64,000 bases of DNA, from positions 1,741,001 through 1,805,000 of the forward strand of contig NW_024037072.1 in NCBI RefSeq assembly GCF_015706575.1. The letters run 5' to 3'. A program made the translations under genes and the position numbers. How positions within the stretch are numbered: the stretch's first letter is position 1; each line of letters starts with the position of its first letter. Of the stretch, positions 25,938-38,100 are shown one piece after another. The notes beneath the pieces are model-generated. The model made no database searches and had not been told where the DNA came from. It was given only the letters and a program-made list of their open reading frames with translations. This DNA comes from Patiria miniata. Its lineage: Eukaryota; Echinodermata; Asteroidea; Valvatida; Asterinidae.

Positions 25938-27155
25938 AGAGAAAAAGAAAGTGAGATAATCTTGTAAGGCGTGACGGCTCCTGCAAAGCCTGGAGGGGTG
26001 TCTTCTAAACGGCACAGGATTGTTGTAATACCCTACAAAGACATGCATGAGATTCATGTAGGACCTGCGTTCATGTTGAATGCAGAAGCTTCAATACTAA
26101 AATGTGAAGTGAAACAATTTGCGTCATTTCTTCATAATACAGGTGTTGTATTTCTAATCAGTTTTTAAGTTAAAATGAATAAAGCGGCTGCAAACTACTT
26201 ACTGAATGGGTTGACCTGGAATATACAAATCAACTAACTTAACGTGCCTAACAAACAAATAGTTCTGCCTTTCTCAAAGGAGAAACAATCATGCAGAGGA
26301 CTTTTTGCCTTTGACAACGTTCCTGCCAGGAACGAAATAACAGGCCCTCTAATTTGTTTTGATTCAGCTTAAAAGTTGATTGATGTCAATTTCTTTTGCC
26401 ACTTATTGTACGTCAACGTTTTCATCATGCTCATTATTGTTTCTTGTAATCTAAACTGCATAAAAAAGATAACAATAAAGAAGGAAATTTATTCTCAGGC
26501 GGGAATTCATGTTGAAAAGATAATGGTCTTCAAAATGCTTTTTACTTCTATATGCGTTTTACAATGACTTGAAGCAGTCATACATATAACGGACACCACT
26601 CACATGTTTCTTTATAACTACTGCAATGCATACTGATACATGTAATCAGAACCAATAGAGGGCGGGATTCATTTTGAGCCGGGTCCGAATGGGCTACGAC
26701 TATGAGAACCCATCAATCATTGAAGGTGGATCCGGGCGTTAGCTGAAAGGTGCTGCAAGTGCACATTCAAACCTGGTTGAATAGACCTTATACATAATGA
26801 TGTTTGGTGGATCTCATCCCACCTGCTGGCTCTCATACAGGAAAGCGCACATACAACCAAAGCGTGACGTCATTATGTTTTAGGTCTTACGTCCATTGGT
26901 GATTTGTGAATATATCAACTTCCTCTGAACTTGACAAACATCCAAGAATACTCACCGCTCCATCAGATTGAAGCTAGTTGGTGGCAGTTCGCTGCGTAAG
27001 GAGACGCGGTGGTACGACTGATATAGATTATACTTTTAACTGCTCAAGTGCACATGAAATGCATATCCTTGAGTCTCCATGCGTGCGAGTGACGACGACT
27101 TAAGGTCGATGGCAAGTCTCCCCGAAGAGTCTTGGATGACTATTAGCAAAGCATG

Positions 27156-27190
27156 GGTGTCTTGTGACACCTGCTGCAGTAGACTGCAGC
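27156..27190. repeat. Two adjacent perfect hairpins
   Basis: GGTGTC/GACACC with a 4 nt loop (27156-27171) is followed at once by GCTGCAGT/ACTGCAGC with a 2 nt loop (27173-27190). The surrounding 26.6-27.25 kb looks like a mid-repetitive element. Confidence 0.6.
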
Positions 27191-27310
27191 ACACATCCTC
27201 CTTATACTGATGCCTCGGGCCCTACGAAGTCCCTGGATTTTTCCAAGGCATTTACAAGTTCCTATATAAAAAATAAAGCACTTCCATATTAGGCAACGAG
27301 TAGGTCAATC

Positions 27311-27348
27311 TGTCTGTCTGTCTGATATCCGCCTGTCTGTCTGTCTGT
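27311..27348 (+). repeat. TCTG/CTGT microsatellite
   Basis: Runs of TCTG units broken once by ATATCCGCC. Confidence 0.8.
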
Positions 27349-30300
27349 GTGTTACGTTTTTTTAAAGGCCTAAGGAGTGTGCGAAAGCACAAAATCTGAT
27401 TATTATTCTGTGTACGCTGGACTTGCAGGTCCTTAAATGGTATATAATGCTCCGACTTCACTGTCCTCCGAAGTCACGGTTGGCATGTGAAAAAAATTGA
27501 TTTATATGTTTTGTTTTCCTTTTTTGGCAAAAATACAATCTTGAAGTGATCTTCTTTCAGACTTTGAATAGTTCAATTACAACATTATATATTTATATTT
27601 ATAATATTACAATATAATGAAAACACTCTATTAACATATTGCTATTACGCAAAACATAACGTTGATGATGAAAAATGTGGCAAAACTGCTTCACCAAGGT
27701 TTACCACGCCCGCTTGGGGTCAACATGCACATTGAGGTCAAAGTAATACATTATAACCCTGTAACAGTCCATCGTACAATCATTTGTAAGATTCACAGCA
27801 ACATTATGAGATGATAAATCCATCATGTGCGAAGATAAAACTGTCAAGTTTTCACTTTACGACTCCATCATGCTCATTAGCGGGTGCCCCGACTCCACCC
27901 AGCTAGGCGGGTGCTGCGCGATGCGCGTCATCCCACTAGTATTTCGTTATATTTAAGGCCAAATTATTTAATTTTTAAATTTGGATAAAAATTACGGAAC
28001 TCTTTATTGATTACAGTTTTAAAAATCGTGGACTTCAAAAAGATTGTGAAATGGAAATTTAAGTGTAATATTATTTAAAAGAATGAGTGGTCAAATTCAG
28101 TCATTTTATTTCAAAATACAAGTTATAGTTATGAGCTGGTTTAAAACCAGGCCTGCCATACTCTATAGCTCTCGGGCAAGCGACCCAAACACCGAAAAGA
28201 CGTATTGCAAGTTAAAATACAATGCGACAGGCACGCGACGCGTCCAAATATAGGATCTTTGTGCATAGCGTCAGGCCCACGGTCGTGCCTTCATCCTCTC
28301 ATTCAACATTCTACTCCGAGTTTTATTCACCAAGACGAAATCGGGTTAAAATATTCCTGACAATTCTAAACAGGTATACAGCTACTGAGTTTTACGTTAA
28401 TGAAAACTAAAGAGGTCCGGAATTATCTGATTGGTATAGCTGGTGACTACATTTCAACTGATCACTAAACGGTTACATTGCTTTATGAGGACCATAACTA
28501 ATTATGATGATACAAGTTTAAAGAGAGATTCATTTCGTCTGGTCTTCTCACTTTGTATGGAATTAAGTTGAAGTTTTGTTTATGTCTTGAACGTTATGCT
28601 AAAGAAAATAAACTCTTACAAGTGTACTTGACACTTTGGTGAATTTTTCAAATTATTCGATGAGTATTTGGTAAGAGCCTGGGCTATCTCGAAGAATTTT
28701 AAAATCAGTCTTTAGTTCCTACTGGTAAAATCTCAAACGATGAGTGTTGCATATAAAACTGCGTAATTATTTATTTATTTTGGCCATTTTGATGTAAAAA
28801 ACAAACAAAAAAAATCCCAAATACATAAAAAGGTGATGTGGATCAGAACTTCAAATTCAAAATGCTGAATAACCAAAGTCAGTGGATGCCATGATAATTT
28901 CTCGATAGGCCTATGCATATGAAAGTTCAACATCCAATATGGATCTGTAGTCATTTTCTGAAATGATGCTTGCGCTGTTGTTACGCTATTTAAGCATAAC
29001 GGCAAGTGCGCCCTCAACACGATTATTAAGTTGATGTCGCTCGCTGATATTCTGTCTTATTTATTGTCGGTAGATCACTCGGGGATACCTGACAGCAAAC
29101 GTTTAAAACGTTATTTTTAGTTTAAAAAATACAGGACAAGTATTACAGATGCCGATCCCCTGGCCCTCCACATTTCCTTCAAGACATAAAGAGAAAATCC
29201 CTGGGAGGTATAGATCAATTGCATACGGCAGCCATCTTGAAGGTTTGTTTTGTTATAACAATGAATGCACAAGATGTCTACTCGTGCCAATCCCTGTTGA
29301 ACCAAAGCCAAAACCTCCAAGATTGCGGCAGTGCAAACTGTCTATTGTTCTTCCATCGGTAATTTGTGATTGTCTTCTGTTTTCAAAACTATCTTGCCTG
29401 CCAACTTCTAGTTGTATCGGTGTAAAATGTTACCCAATCCAACTTTGATAACGCAGTCTTTTGTTTTTCTTTTTCATTACTGTCTTATTTACTTATAATC
29501 ATCATTATCAGTAGTCGAGAGACGTTGCTTTATAACGCCTCCCCGTAAATCGAAAGAGGGCGCTATTACAAAATCTCTGCAAAAAAAATGCCCGTCAAAT
29601 GGTGGTGTGTGTGTTTTATGGGACAATACGATATAAATATCGAGTTGAAACAGCTTGTCATAGTTCTGAGAAACAAAACGTTGTCTGAAAAAAATGCCAA
29701 TTCTGTTCAGGCATTACATCGTTTCGTGATAAAATGAGCGCTAAATTAACATGAAACGTCATAATATTATGAGATACAGTGTGGTCGGCACTTAGGCACA
29801 AATTTTGCGGGGGGTGTCCCCCAATTTTCTTTTCATGTCCGATTTTTGTTTGTTGGGGATTCTATTTCATATCACTCTTGTTGGCCCAATTCCTGTAGCT
29901 ATTTCGTGATTTTGTTCTGTTTATTATATTTTTCTTTCGGGGGGGAGGGGAGTTTGGAGTTGGCTGGGGGAGGGGATAGGGGTTGAAACCCCAAACTTGC
30001 CCGGTGTGCCGTATCATCAGCTGATTTCCTCAGAGACTAGAAATGCTTGGTTTGTGTGTAATAAAGAGGAACAAATTGTGCTTTCGCTCCCTTTACATAT
30101 TTTTAATACGCAATCTTTTTGTGTGAACACATTCTATATATATATTTTCATCTTTGTTACAACTATTTCAAACACAGTCAACATTAAAGCAATCACTTTG
30201 GCACGCGAAATGCAAAATATATTTTAACAAAATAGACTAATTGTGAACAACGGTTCAACCTGTTTGGTATTGTGCAACTTTTCACATCACAATACATTCA

Positions 30301-31458
30301 AGTAACGGGACTAGAAGAGCCGAGAACATTGGGCACATTATTTCACAATCGCCTTTCTTGTAAACTTTTTTAAAATGTGCATGTGTAACAAAGATGAGTG
30401 TTAAAGAGTATCCATAATGGCCACATTTTCAAGCACAAATGTGGTTTTATAAAATATAAATTATTTATACAATTTGTGAAATATACACAATGATTATTTC
30501 AAAAAAGAAATATGAGGTACAAAAACTAAACGGCATCTCTTCTTTACAGTTTACAATTACACATTCCTAAGATCGTTAGAATGCAATGCGTCAGCACGTT
30601 TAATGTTGAGCCATTATTATCATACCCTATAGTGTTTTTGGCATTTTTGCCTGTCCATTGCTACCAATTAATATTACATTTTCACATTTCATCTGCAATA
30701 GTTAAATATTGCAACAAAATGTACACATGTGCTTCCTTAATCATGTGCTAAGACAACTACAGGTAATCGTAAACCATTACACAAAATCAACGGGGCAATG
30801 CCAAAACAAAAGTTGTAGGACACAAAAATACGGATTTCTAAATTAAAATAAAAACGAAATATTTGTTACGAAGTATAATGACAATTTCTTTATCCAGGTA
30901 AACGTGGGAATTACAAATTGGTAATTCTGAATTAAAATAAGCAGACAAACTTATTTTTGTTGTAATGGATAAAACAGATTAGACTCATGGTTTAGTTTCA
31001 TGATAAAAGTGCACACGTTTTGATGGGTTAGTTGTTTCCCAAGAAAAGAATGGTATTTATGAAGACCCATTCGCATTTCCTTTATTATATCTGACGTCGC
31101 CCTACGATCGACGAAACACGACACCAAACACAATTCTGTACCGGGATACTGCAGTCGGCGCCGAATTTATGCCGAGTTTCCAAGGTGCCAAGTTGACGAG
31201 AAAAATTGTAGGCGTCAACTTTATCGTTTGCACTAATAAAACCGTTAAAGCACTAATTTCAACGGGTCATCGATGATTTACTGATGGTTTTACTTTTAAG
31301 CTGAAGACAAGTATTACAACATTTATAAATGATTGATTTTTAAAATCATCAAAAAAAGACATACACGTTGGTCTTTACATTACCTTTCATGAACATGGAC
31401 GGGGGAGTGCTTAATGTCTATAATAAGCCTTCTGTTGTAATAACTTTTGATATGTAAA

Positions 31459-31464
31459 TTTATT
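31459..31464 (-). terminator. Candidate polyadenylation signal of WDR86
   Basis: TTTATT on the plus strand reads AATAAA on the minus strand, about 300 nt past the WDR86 stop. It is the first good hexamer I see. Confidence 0.45.
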
Positions 31465-31758
31465 TTTATACAAGGCATCCCAAAACCAAGAAAAATTTGG
31501 TGAAGGCATGCACTGTAGCAATAGTAATACAATCGCACAATTAAAAAAAAAATTGATCATAATTCCAACATTTCCTAACTTTGTCTAAGTAAACTTCGTT
31601 TTGGTCCATTAATATTGATCATTAGCTTTACAGGCGGTGATCTTTCATTGATCGTTGACAACATTAACCTCTTAACAATCACAAACAATTTATAAATATT
31701 TGATTGGTGAAAAGTGCCTTGAGAAAACTGAAGTGAGTTGTTCTCCTACTCCAAGTGT

Positions 31759-32142
31759 TTATAGGTCATCCATATCTTTATTAATCATATCAATTTCTCG
31801 TGAGATGTCCTCATCTAATCCATCTCCATCTTCTTTTCCCGTGTCTTGTTTCTCTTCAGGTTCTTTTTCGCTTTTCTCAAAATTATTCTTCTCGGGTAAA
31901 CTTTCCCTATCCTCAGTTTGATTCGATGGTTTCTTCTTTTTCTCTTTTTCTAATCTTTCTTTTTCTTTCTTTTCCTTTTTCTTCAGCTCTTTTTGTCTTT
32001 TCTTTTCTTCTTTCTCCGCTTTCTTTCTCTCCTTCTCTTCCTCTTCGTCACCGAAGCTGGTGATTTCATCTTTGATACCGGAACAGTCCCATAATTTCGC
32101 TGTTCCGTCATGAGACGCAGTCAGCATCTTTTGGGGCATCAC
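31759..32142 (-). CDS. WDR86: WDR86 coding exon 4 and stop
   Basis: 384 nt after acceptor TTATCAG. It encodes the last strand set (KMLTASHDGTAKLWD) and then about 105 residues of charged tail ending IDMINKDMDDL. The lysine/glutamate run from about 31920 to 32050 is very AG-rich on the coding strand. Confidence 0.92.
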   Translation of the reverse strand: MMPQKMLTASHDGTAKLWDCSGIKDEITSFGDEEEEKERKKAEKEEKKRQKELKKKEKKEKERLEKEKKKKPSNQTEDRESLPEKNNFEKSEKEPEEKQDTGKEDGDGLDEDISREIDMINKDMDDL

Positions 32143-35100
32143 CTGATAATAAGAAGTGTAGATAAACTTGAACGTTGAAACGATCAGATGGTGAATTACT
32201 ATTTAAACTAGTAAATGTTGGTCTGCGGGTGTTTTTTTTGGCAATGAAAAGTTTTATCAGCTAATTGAAAATACTAATTCACAACGTTGGGCCGGCCTGT
32301 GTGTTTAAAACCATTTTTGCCATCTCTTTAACCACTTTTGCCCGAGTGGTCAAGAAAGAAAATTTTGCAAGACTTGTAAAAATCTTATGAAACTGTCCAA
32401 ACGTTCTGATAAAAATTTGAATGTTTTAAAATTTGGTCACCGGACCTCTAGCAATCAAGGGATGACATGCTTTAAAGCTGTCCAGAAAGTAATTGGTTGA
32501 CAACCACGCCTGATATGTTGGCTGAAGGTCGATAAATATACAGCATTGATTTTAATTGATTTAATTTAATTAATGTCTGTCTCTGTCTACTTACCAAGAT
32601 AGCATTAATGCAGTACTCATGGCCCTTGAACGTCCTCTTCAATGCCCCGGACTTGGCATCATAGACTCTCCCGCAATTGTCCCCACATCCAGTGTAAACT
32701 GTGGACGGATACATATAAAAAATTAAAAAAAAGGGCGTTGAACAGGTGGACATAAATACGTTGTGTGTTCAAGGGCGGATCCAGAACACAATTTTTTGGG
32801 GGGGGGGCCAAAACAAAATTTGGTCCCCCAAAAAAGTGGGCCTACAAAATTACGGCGTGGGGTTCGGGGCCCGAAAAAATTTTGGATTGTAGATGCTCTG
32901 TGGTGCGATCTGAGGCAATTTCTGACCACTTTAACCAATTTTTTTTTGAGGAAAAGATGGCGGTGTACTCATTGCCTGCCTTTATTGCGATGTCACATTA
33001 AAAAAAAAAAAATTGGTTTCGTTTTTTTTTTGGGGGGGGGGGCCATGGCCCCCTTTGGCCCCCCCCCCCCCCCCCACCCTGGAGCCGCCCTTGTGTGTGT
33101 TGTTTTTTTAATCTGTACACGAGATTAGGCACGCCCAGTAAAGCTGCTGGTCCCAGACGAATTTGGTTTTAGGGGTTTGGGTAGTCAGTTGAGTCATTTT
33201 GGGCCAATCATTAAGAAAGTCCAATACACAACAATTAGTCAGTCAGTCGGTCAGTGAGATAGGTACATACCAGGGCGGATCTAGAACCAAAATTTCGGGG
33301 GGGAAGAGGGCTTGAGTTTTTTTCACAAAGGGGAAGGGGATTAAGCATATAATATCGTGCGCTGTTTCCATATTGGAGCGGAGCGACTGGCGCCACACAT
33401 GTCATGAGGGCATCAAGACATTTGAGGCCAATCGAACTAGACAGCTGAAAGAAAGGTGGGCAAGGAGAACAGCCAACACCGGTACAATCTCAAGCACCGG
33501 ATTTCCCTGCCCCACCTCAAACAGGGTCTACGGATCCAGAATAGGTCTCCTCTCTCACGAAAAGATACACCGATGAGGACATCAGATGTAGCGGAATACC
33601 CAGCCGTTGACATCGAGGGGGGCTCCATCATTTCCATATTTTAATATAGACTAAAACTAAATACAAGGTATGTGTAGCTGATGATGGCTTACGGGGGAAA
33701 TACGCAACGTTTTAATTTATTTCCTGGGGGGAAAATATCGTGTGTTTTTTCGGGGGGCTGGATCATCCAATGGGTACAGGATGACTTTGGTTTACTCTCT
33801 GGGTCCAGCATTAAACACAGGCATCTTACCGATGTGTTTCCTTAACAAGATAAGGCAAGCTTAGCACAGCTGTCTGAGTCCCTACACAATTCTATTCAGT
33901 AGACTAAGAATGGAAGTCTTTTCATGCACCAGTCTACACAATGGGCCGGATTTAGCCCATTCATTGCAGTTATTGGGTGTTCCTTCACGACAGCACTGCT
34001 CGGCTCTCTTCACCAGCCTAATTATTCACGGGGGGGGGGGGTGGAGCCAGCCAGCCAGTCAGTTAGTCAGTCAGTCAGATAGGTACAAAAAAGGAGACTA
34101 TATAGGTCCTCTGGGACTATCAAATTTAATATGGTCTTCTGGAGACTGAAATATTAAACCCAATCAGAAATTAAAAATTGGTTTGGCTAGAATTGAATTA
34201 ATTATATTTACCCAATCCGTCTCGGAAGCGAACAGTGCTGACTGTGTGTTTATGACCTTGGTATGTTCGTGTACAATCACCAAATTCAGTCACCCAGCAC
34301 TTGGCGGTTTGGTCAGAGCTGCCCGTGTACATCAATTTGTTCATCACCTGAAAAGAGAAATTGAAAAGAAAAAAAATAACATTAGATACTAAGGTTGACT
34401 TGAGGGACGGAAAATGAGTTACAAGTTTCCGTGTGGACTCACGGAATATTGGTATAAATTCGAATGCTGTTTTTTTAATTCACATTGACTTTCGGACTAC
34501 ATCCGATTACGTTACTATAGAGTTTGCTTCGAGATACGCGCTAGAATGCAGGGGATGCAGGGGTTATGGTATTTTTATGATACGTTCGGTGTTCAACAAG
34601 AAGTAGTAAAAGACGTACAATCTGATGATTCAGATATGCATGGCTTGTGACGAAAACATGAGTAATTCACAGATCCTCCATGCAAGGCACTGTCCTTAGG
34701 CCAAAACAATAATAAGTCGGTCTCTGGTCAGCGCGCGCGTCGATTTTAATCATGCGCGTCAATCTTTTTTTTCCAAAATGCTCCGTCGTTTCAAGTCGAG
34801 TCGAGTCACATGCTCGAGTCGATTCGAGTCACTGATATTTGAATACCATCTAATAAATTACAGAATTGAAGAAGAAACACAAGGCACTGTGAGTTTATTA
34901 TGACGATCCAAAGACTTAAATGATGCATGGTTCCCAGTAGGGATACACAGCTTCTGCTGGACGTTTCTACCAACGATCTACATAACAGTTAACAAGAAGT
35001 GAAACTTTGGTTTTATCTCTGGTTTGGTGTTGGGTCTGGAATAATTTTTACGCTGACAACATCAAAACCAAATTGCAACATACGAAGCTGTTTCTAATTA

Positions 35101-38100
35101 TATGAAAAATAATATGGGTTAGGCAGGACATCAATTTAGCCGGAGTTCCATCATTCCAGGGCTTATTAAATCGCCCGAAGCCGATGGCGAAACCAAGAAT
35201 TAGGAAAATCCGTTTAACCCTGAAAGGGCCGGGGGGGCGGAATCCGCCCCCCCCCCTCAACATTTTCCGTGATAGCTTCTTAAAAAAAATTTTCGCGACC
35301 CGAGCTGTTATGACTTTTTAGCCTCAAGCTTTGCGCATCTTTTGATACCAAAAACATAGAAATCGGACCACGGGTTGCCGCGTAGCGAAAAATTTTCCGG
35401 CGCTACGCGCCGTGAAAACTGAATTTTCTCATATACGTGGTGTACACAGAGCAGAATTGCCATTTGTACATATGAATAATTAATTAGCCATAATTCCAAA
35501 ACCCTTTGACCTATAGTCATGAAGTTTCTTGGGTATGTTCAGAAAGAGTTGCTCTATGCATGTGTCGAGTTTCAAAATTTTTCGACACTCGATGGCCGAG
35601 ATCTTAGGGGGGGCGGAATCCGCCCCCCCCCCCCCCCGGCTGAGAGATGGTCAAAATAACCCGGCCTCTTTAGGGTTAAAGTATGGTTCTGGTATAGCAG
35701 TTACTCTATGCAGTTCATTAAAAAAACACGAGGTGGGAGTCCGTGATATTTGTAAGCCATAAATCGGCCACAACTTGACGGTAACGCGAAGTACGCGAAC
35801 ATAACTTTTTTACCGCAAGTCAACGCAAATATATTTTGGCACAAATTTGGGACTCGAGTGTTACTAGCCTTCGACTCGAGTCGAGTCGAGTCTTCTGATG
35901 AGGGATTTGAGTCAAGTCGAGTCATTTGCTCGCAGTGACTCGAGTCGAGTCGAGTCAGTTACCCGTTGGGACTCGAGTCGCCAATATATGTGACTCGAGT
36001 TGAACTCGAGTCGACTCATTGACTCATTACAACACTTCTTATAGATCATGGCATTATAGTGCAGTTGCTTATTTGTATTTGCCAGGATTTAAGTACGCAG
36101 AATGACAAATTTACGACAGATTATAGATCTCAAAACAATTCCTGAAACAGATTTCATCCTTCCCGTGCTAACATTTTTTTCCTTAAAAAAAACACTTTTG
36201 GTTAAAGTATCGCATTCTGTTCTTTTAACTTATTTTTTAAGAGACAAAGGACTCATAATTTTGTACGACCGATCTAAATATAGAAGCTGTTTTTTTCTGC
36301 AAAAAGACCTAGGAAAAAATGCCTTTCAGTTAAAATATCGCTATCTTTTCTTTTACATATTATTTAAGAGACAAAAGACTCATATATTTTTTTACGACCG
36401 ATCTAAATATAGATGCTCGTTTTTTCCCCGCGAAATGACCTGAGAAAAATTCCTTTCAGTTAAATATCGCAATATTTTTTTTAACATATTATTTAGGAGA
36501 CAAAAGACTCATAACTTTTTTACGACCGATCTAAATATAGATGCTCGTTGTTGTTGATTTTTTCCGCGAAACGACCTGGTAAAATTCCTTTCATTAAAAA
36601 TATCGTAGTATTCTCTTTTAACATATTATTGACGACTTACTATACAAAAGACTCAAAATTTAATGCGACCGATTTAAATATAGAGGCTCTTTTTTCCCGC
36701 GAAATGATTTGAAAAAAATTCCTCTCAGTTAAAATATCGCAATCTTTTCTTTTACATATTATTTAAGAGACAAGAGACTCACAATTGAGTGCGACCGATT
36801 TAAATAAAGATGCTTGGTTCCCCCTCCCCCCCCCCCCAAAAAAAAAGACCTGGGAAGAATTCTTTCAGTTGAAATTTCGCAATATTTTTTTTGTAATTAT
36901 TTATGAGAAAAAGACTGAACATTTTGCGCGACCTTTCTAAATATAGATGCTCGCTTTTTGTTTCCGAGAAACAACCCGGGAAAGAAATGGAGTACTTAAT
37001 ACACACTGACAGTCAGCGCAGGTGTTTCGTTCTCACCCCCACGAACAGCTTCGGCACGCATCTATTAATCAGATGGTGCTTGTGTAGGTTGCCATGACAA
37101 CCGAAGACAACAAGCGTTAGTCCGTATCATTGCAACCTTCAAGCCGTATGGTACTCAGTGTCGTGTGATGACAACTCCATCGTGAAGCTTGCTTCATCAA
37201 TAATAGTCAAATGTTTTCATCTATGGAACTCCAAAGGCCTAAACGAGTGTTTTCGTGCAGTTATTGGTTTCACGGGAGGATTCAATACATTCCATTTGGA
37301 TAGGCATATTAAAAAGCTACAAGACTCAGTCTTCCGAAGAGCCTTGATACAGCAACACTATCCTACTGTATATTCTAAAATGCGGCGAGGGTTCAACAGT
37401 TCAATATCTGTTATGCCCGACTGCAGTTATTCGGATATTTCTTTAAATGTCAACTCTGCATTCGATGATTTTCGTTTTGATCGGGTTATATTGTCTTAGA
37501 TTTTAAACTATCAAAAATGAACGCAAAAAATAGAAGCTTGTTTGAAGAAGGTTTAGGAGAGAATTATGACGTTATTCTCAGGTTAGTTTAACGGGGTACA
37601 GATATTATGTGAATCTTGCTCTGTGTTGAAAATTAAAAAAAAATTAAAAAAACACAGAGCGAATTTTATGAGACACCGTAAACATAAACATCAATGTTGC
37701 TGATAACTGTTATTAAATAAAGACAAATGTTTGGAAATATAATGATCATCACAAACTGAATTTAGAATGCCAAATTTACCCACAAAATCGGTGATTTCTG
37801 ACAAACCTACTTACTACTTCTTTCTCACCGTTTCTTCACGGGAACAAATCATATCTTTGCTTGATTTGGCAATATATATATTCACGGGCCCGGCTTACAG
37901 TGGGAAACTGTTTTTCTGCAAACAACTATAGTCAATTACCATAACAGTGGGGCAGATGTGTTTATAGGAATTGTGCCTTTGACGATACAAGCATGGAACC
38001 TGGCACACAGTCAGAGTATGTCTTGAGGGAGATATTTGGCTATAGGGACATCGCAGATTTTGTCCTTTAATAAAATAGTAGACTAACAAGCACTTTTCAA

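Larger units (their letters stand above)
13084..31458. other. Gene-poor interval between CCK and WDR86
   Basis: About 18 kb with no recognised gene. It contains SINE and MITE pieces listed separately, short tandem repeats and AT-rich unique DNA. 19.8-20.4 kb is mostly non-repetitive, with homeodomain-like ATTA sites and an ATGCAAAT octamer near 20004, so it could hold an enhancer; that is only a guess. The one frame that resembles an exon is at 25750-25937 on the minus strand. Confidence 0.6.

Noticed and set aside
29149-29448. 99-codon plus-strand gene
   Set aside because: Proline/cysteine mix without a family match, no acceptor or donor logic and no strong start context. Left as chance.
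31800-32063. Plus-strand Ser/Phe-rich protein
   Set aside because: Antisense shadow of the Lys/Glu-rich tail of WDR86. The same applies to the plus-strand frames at 42307-42780.
32763-33128. 121-codon plus-strand protein
   Set aside because: It is the translation of a hAT-type MITE with G and C runs.
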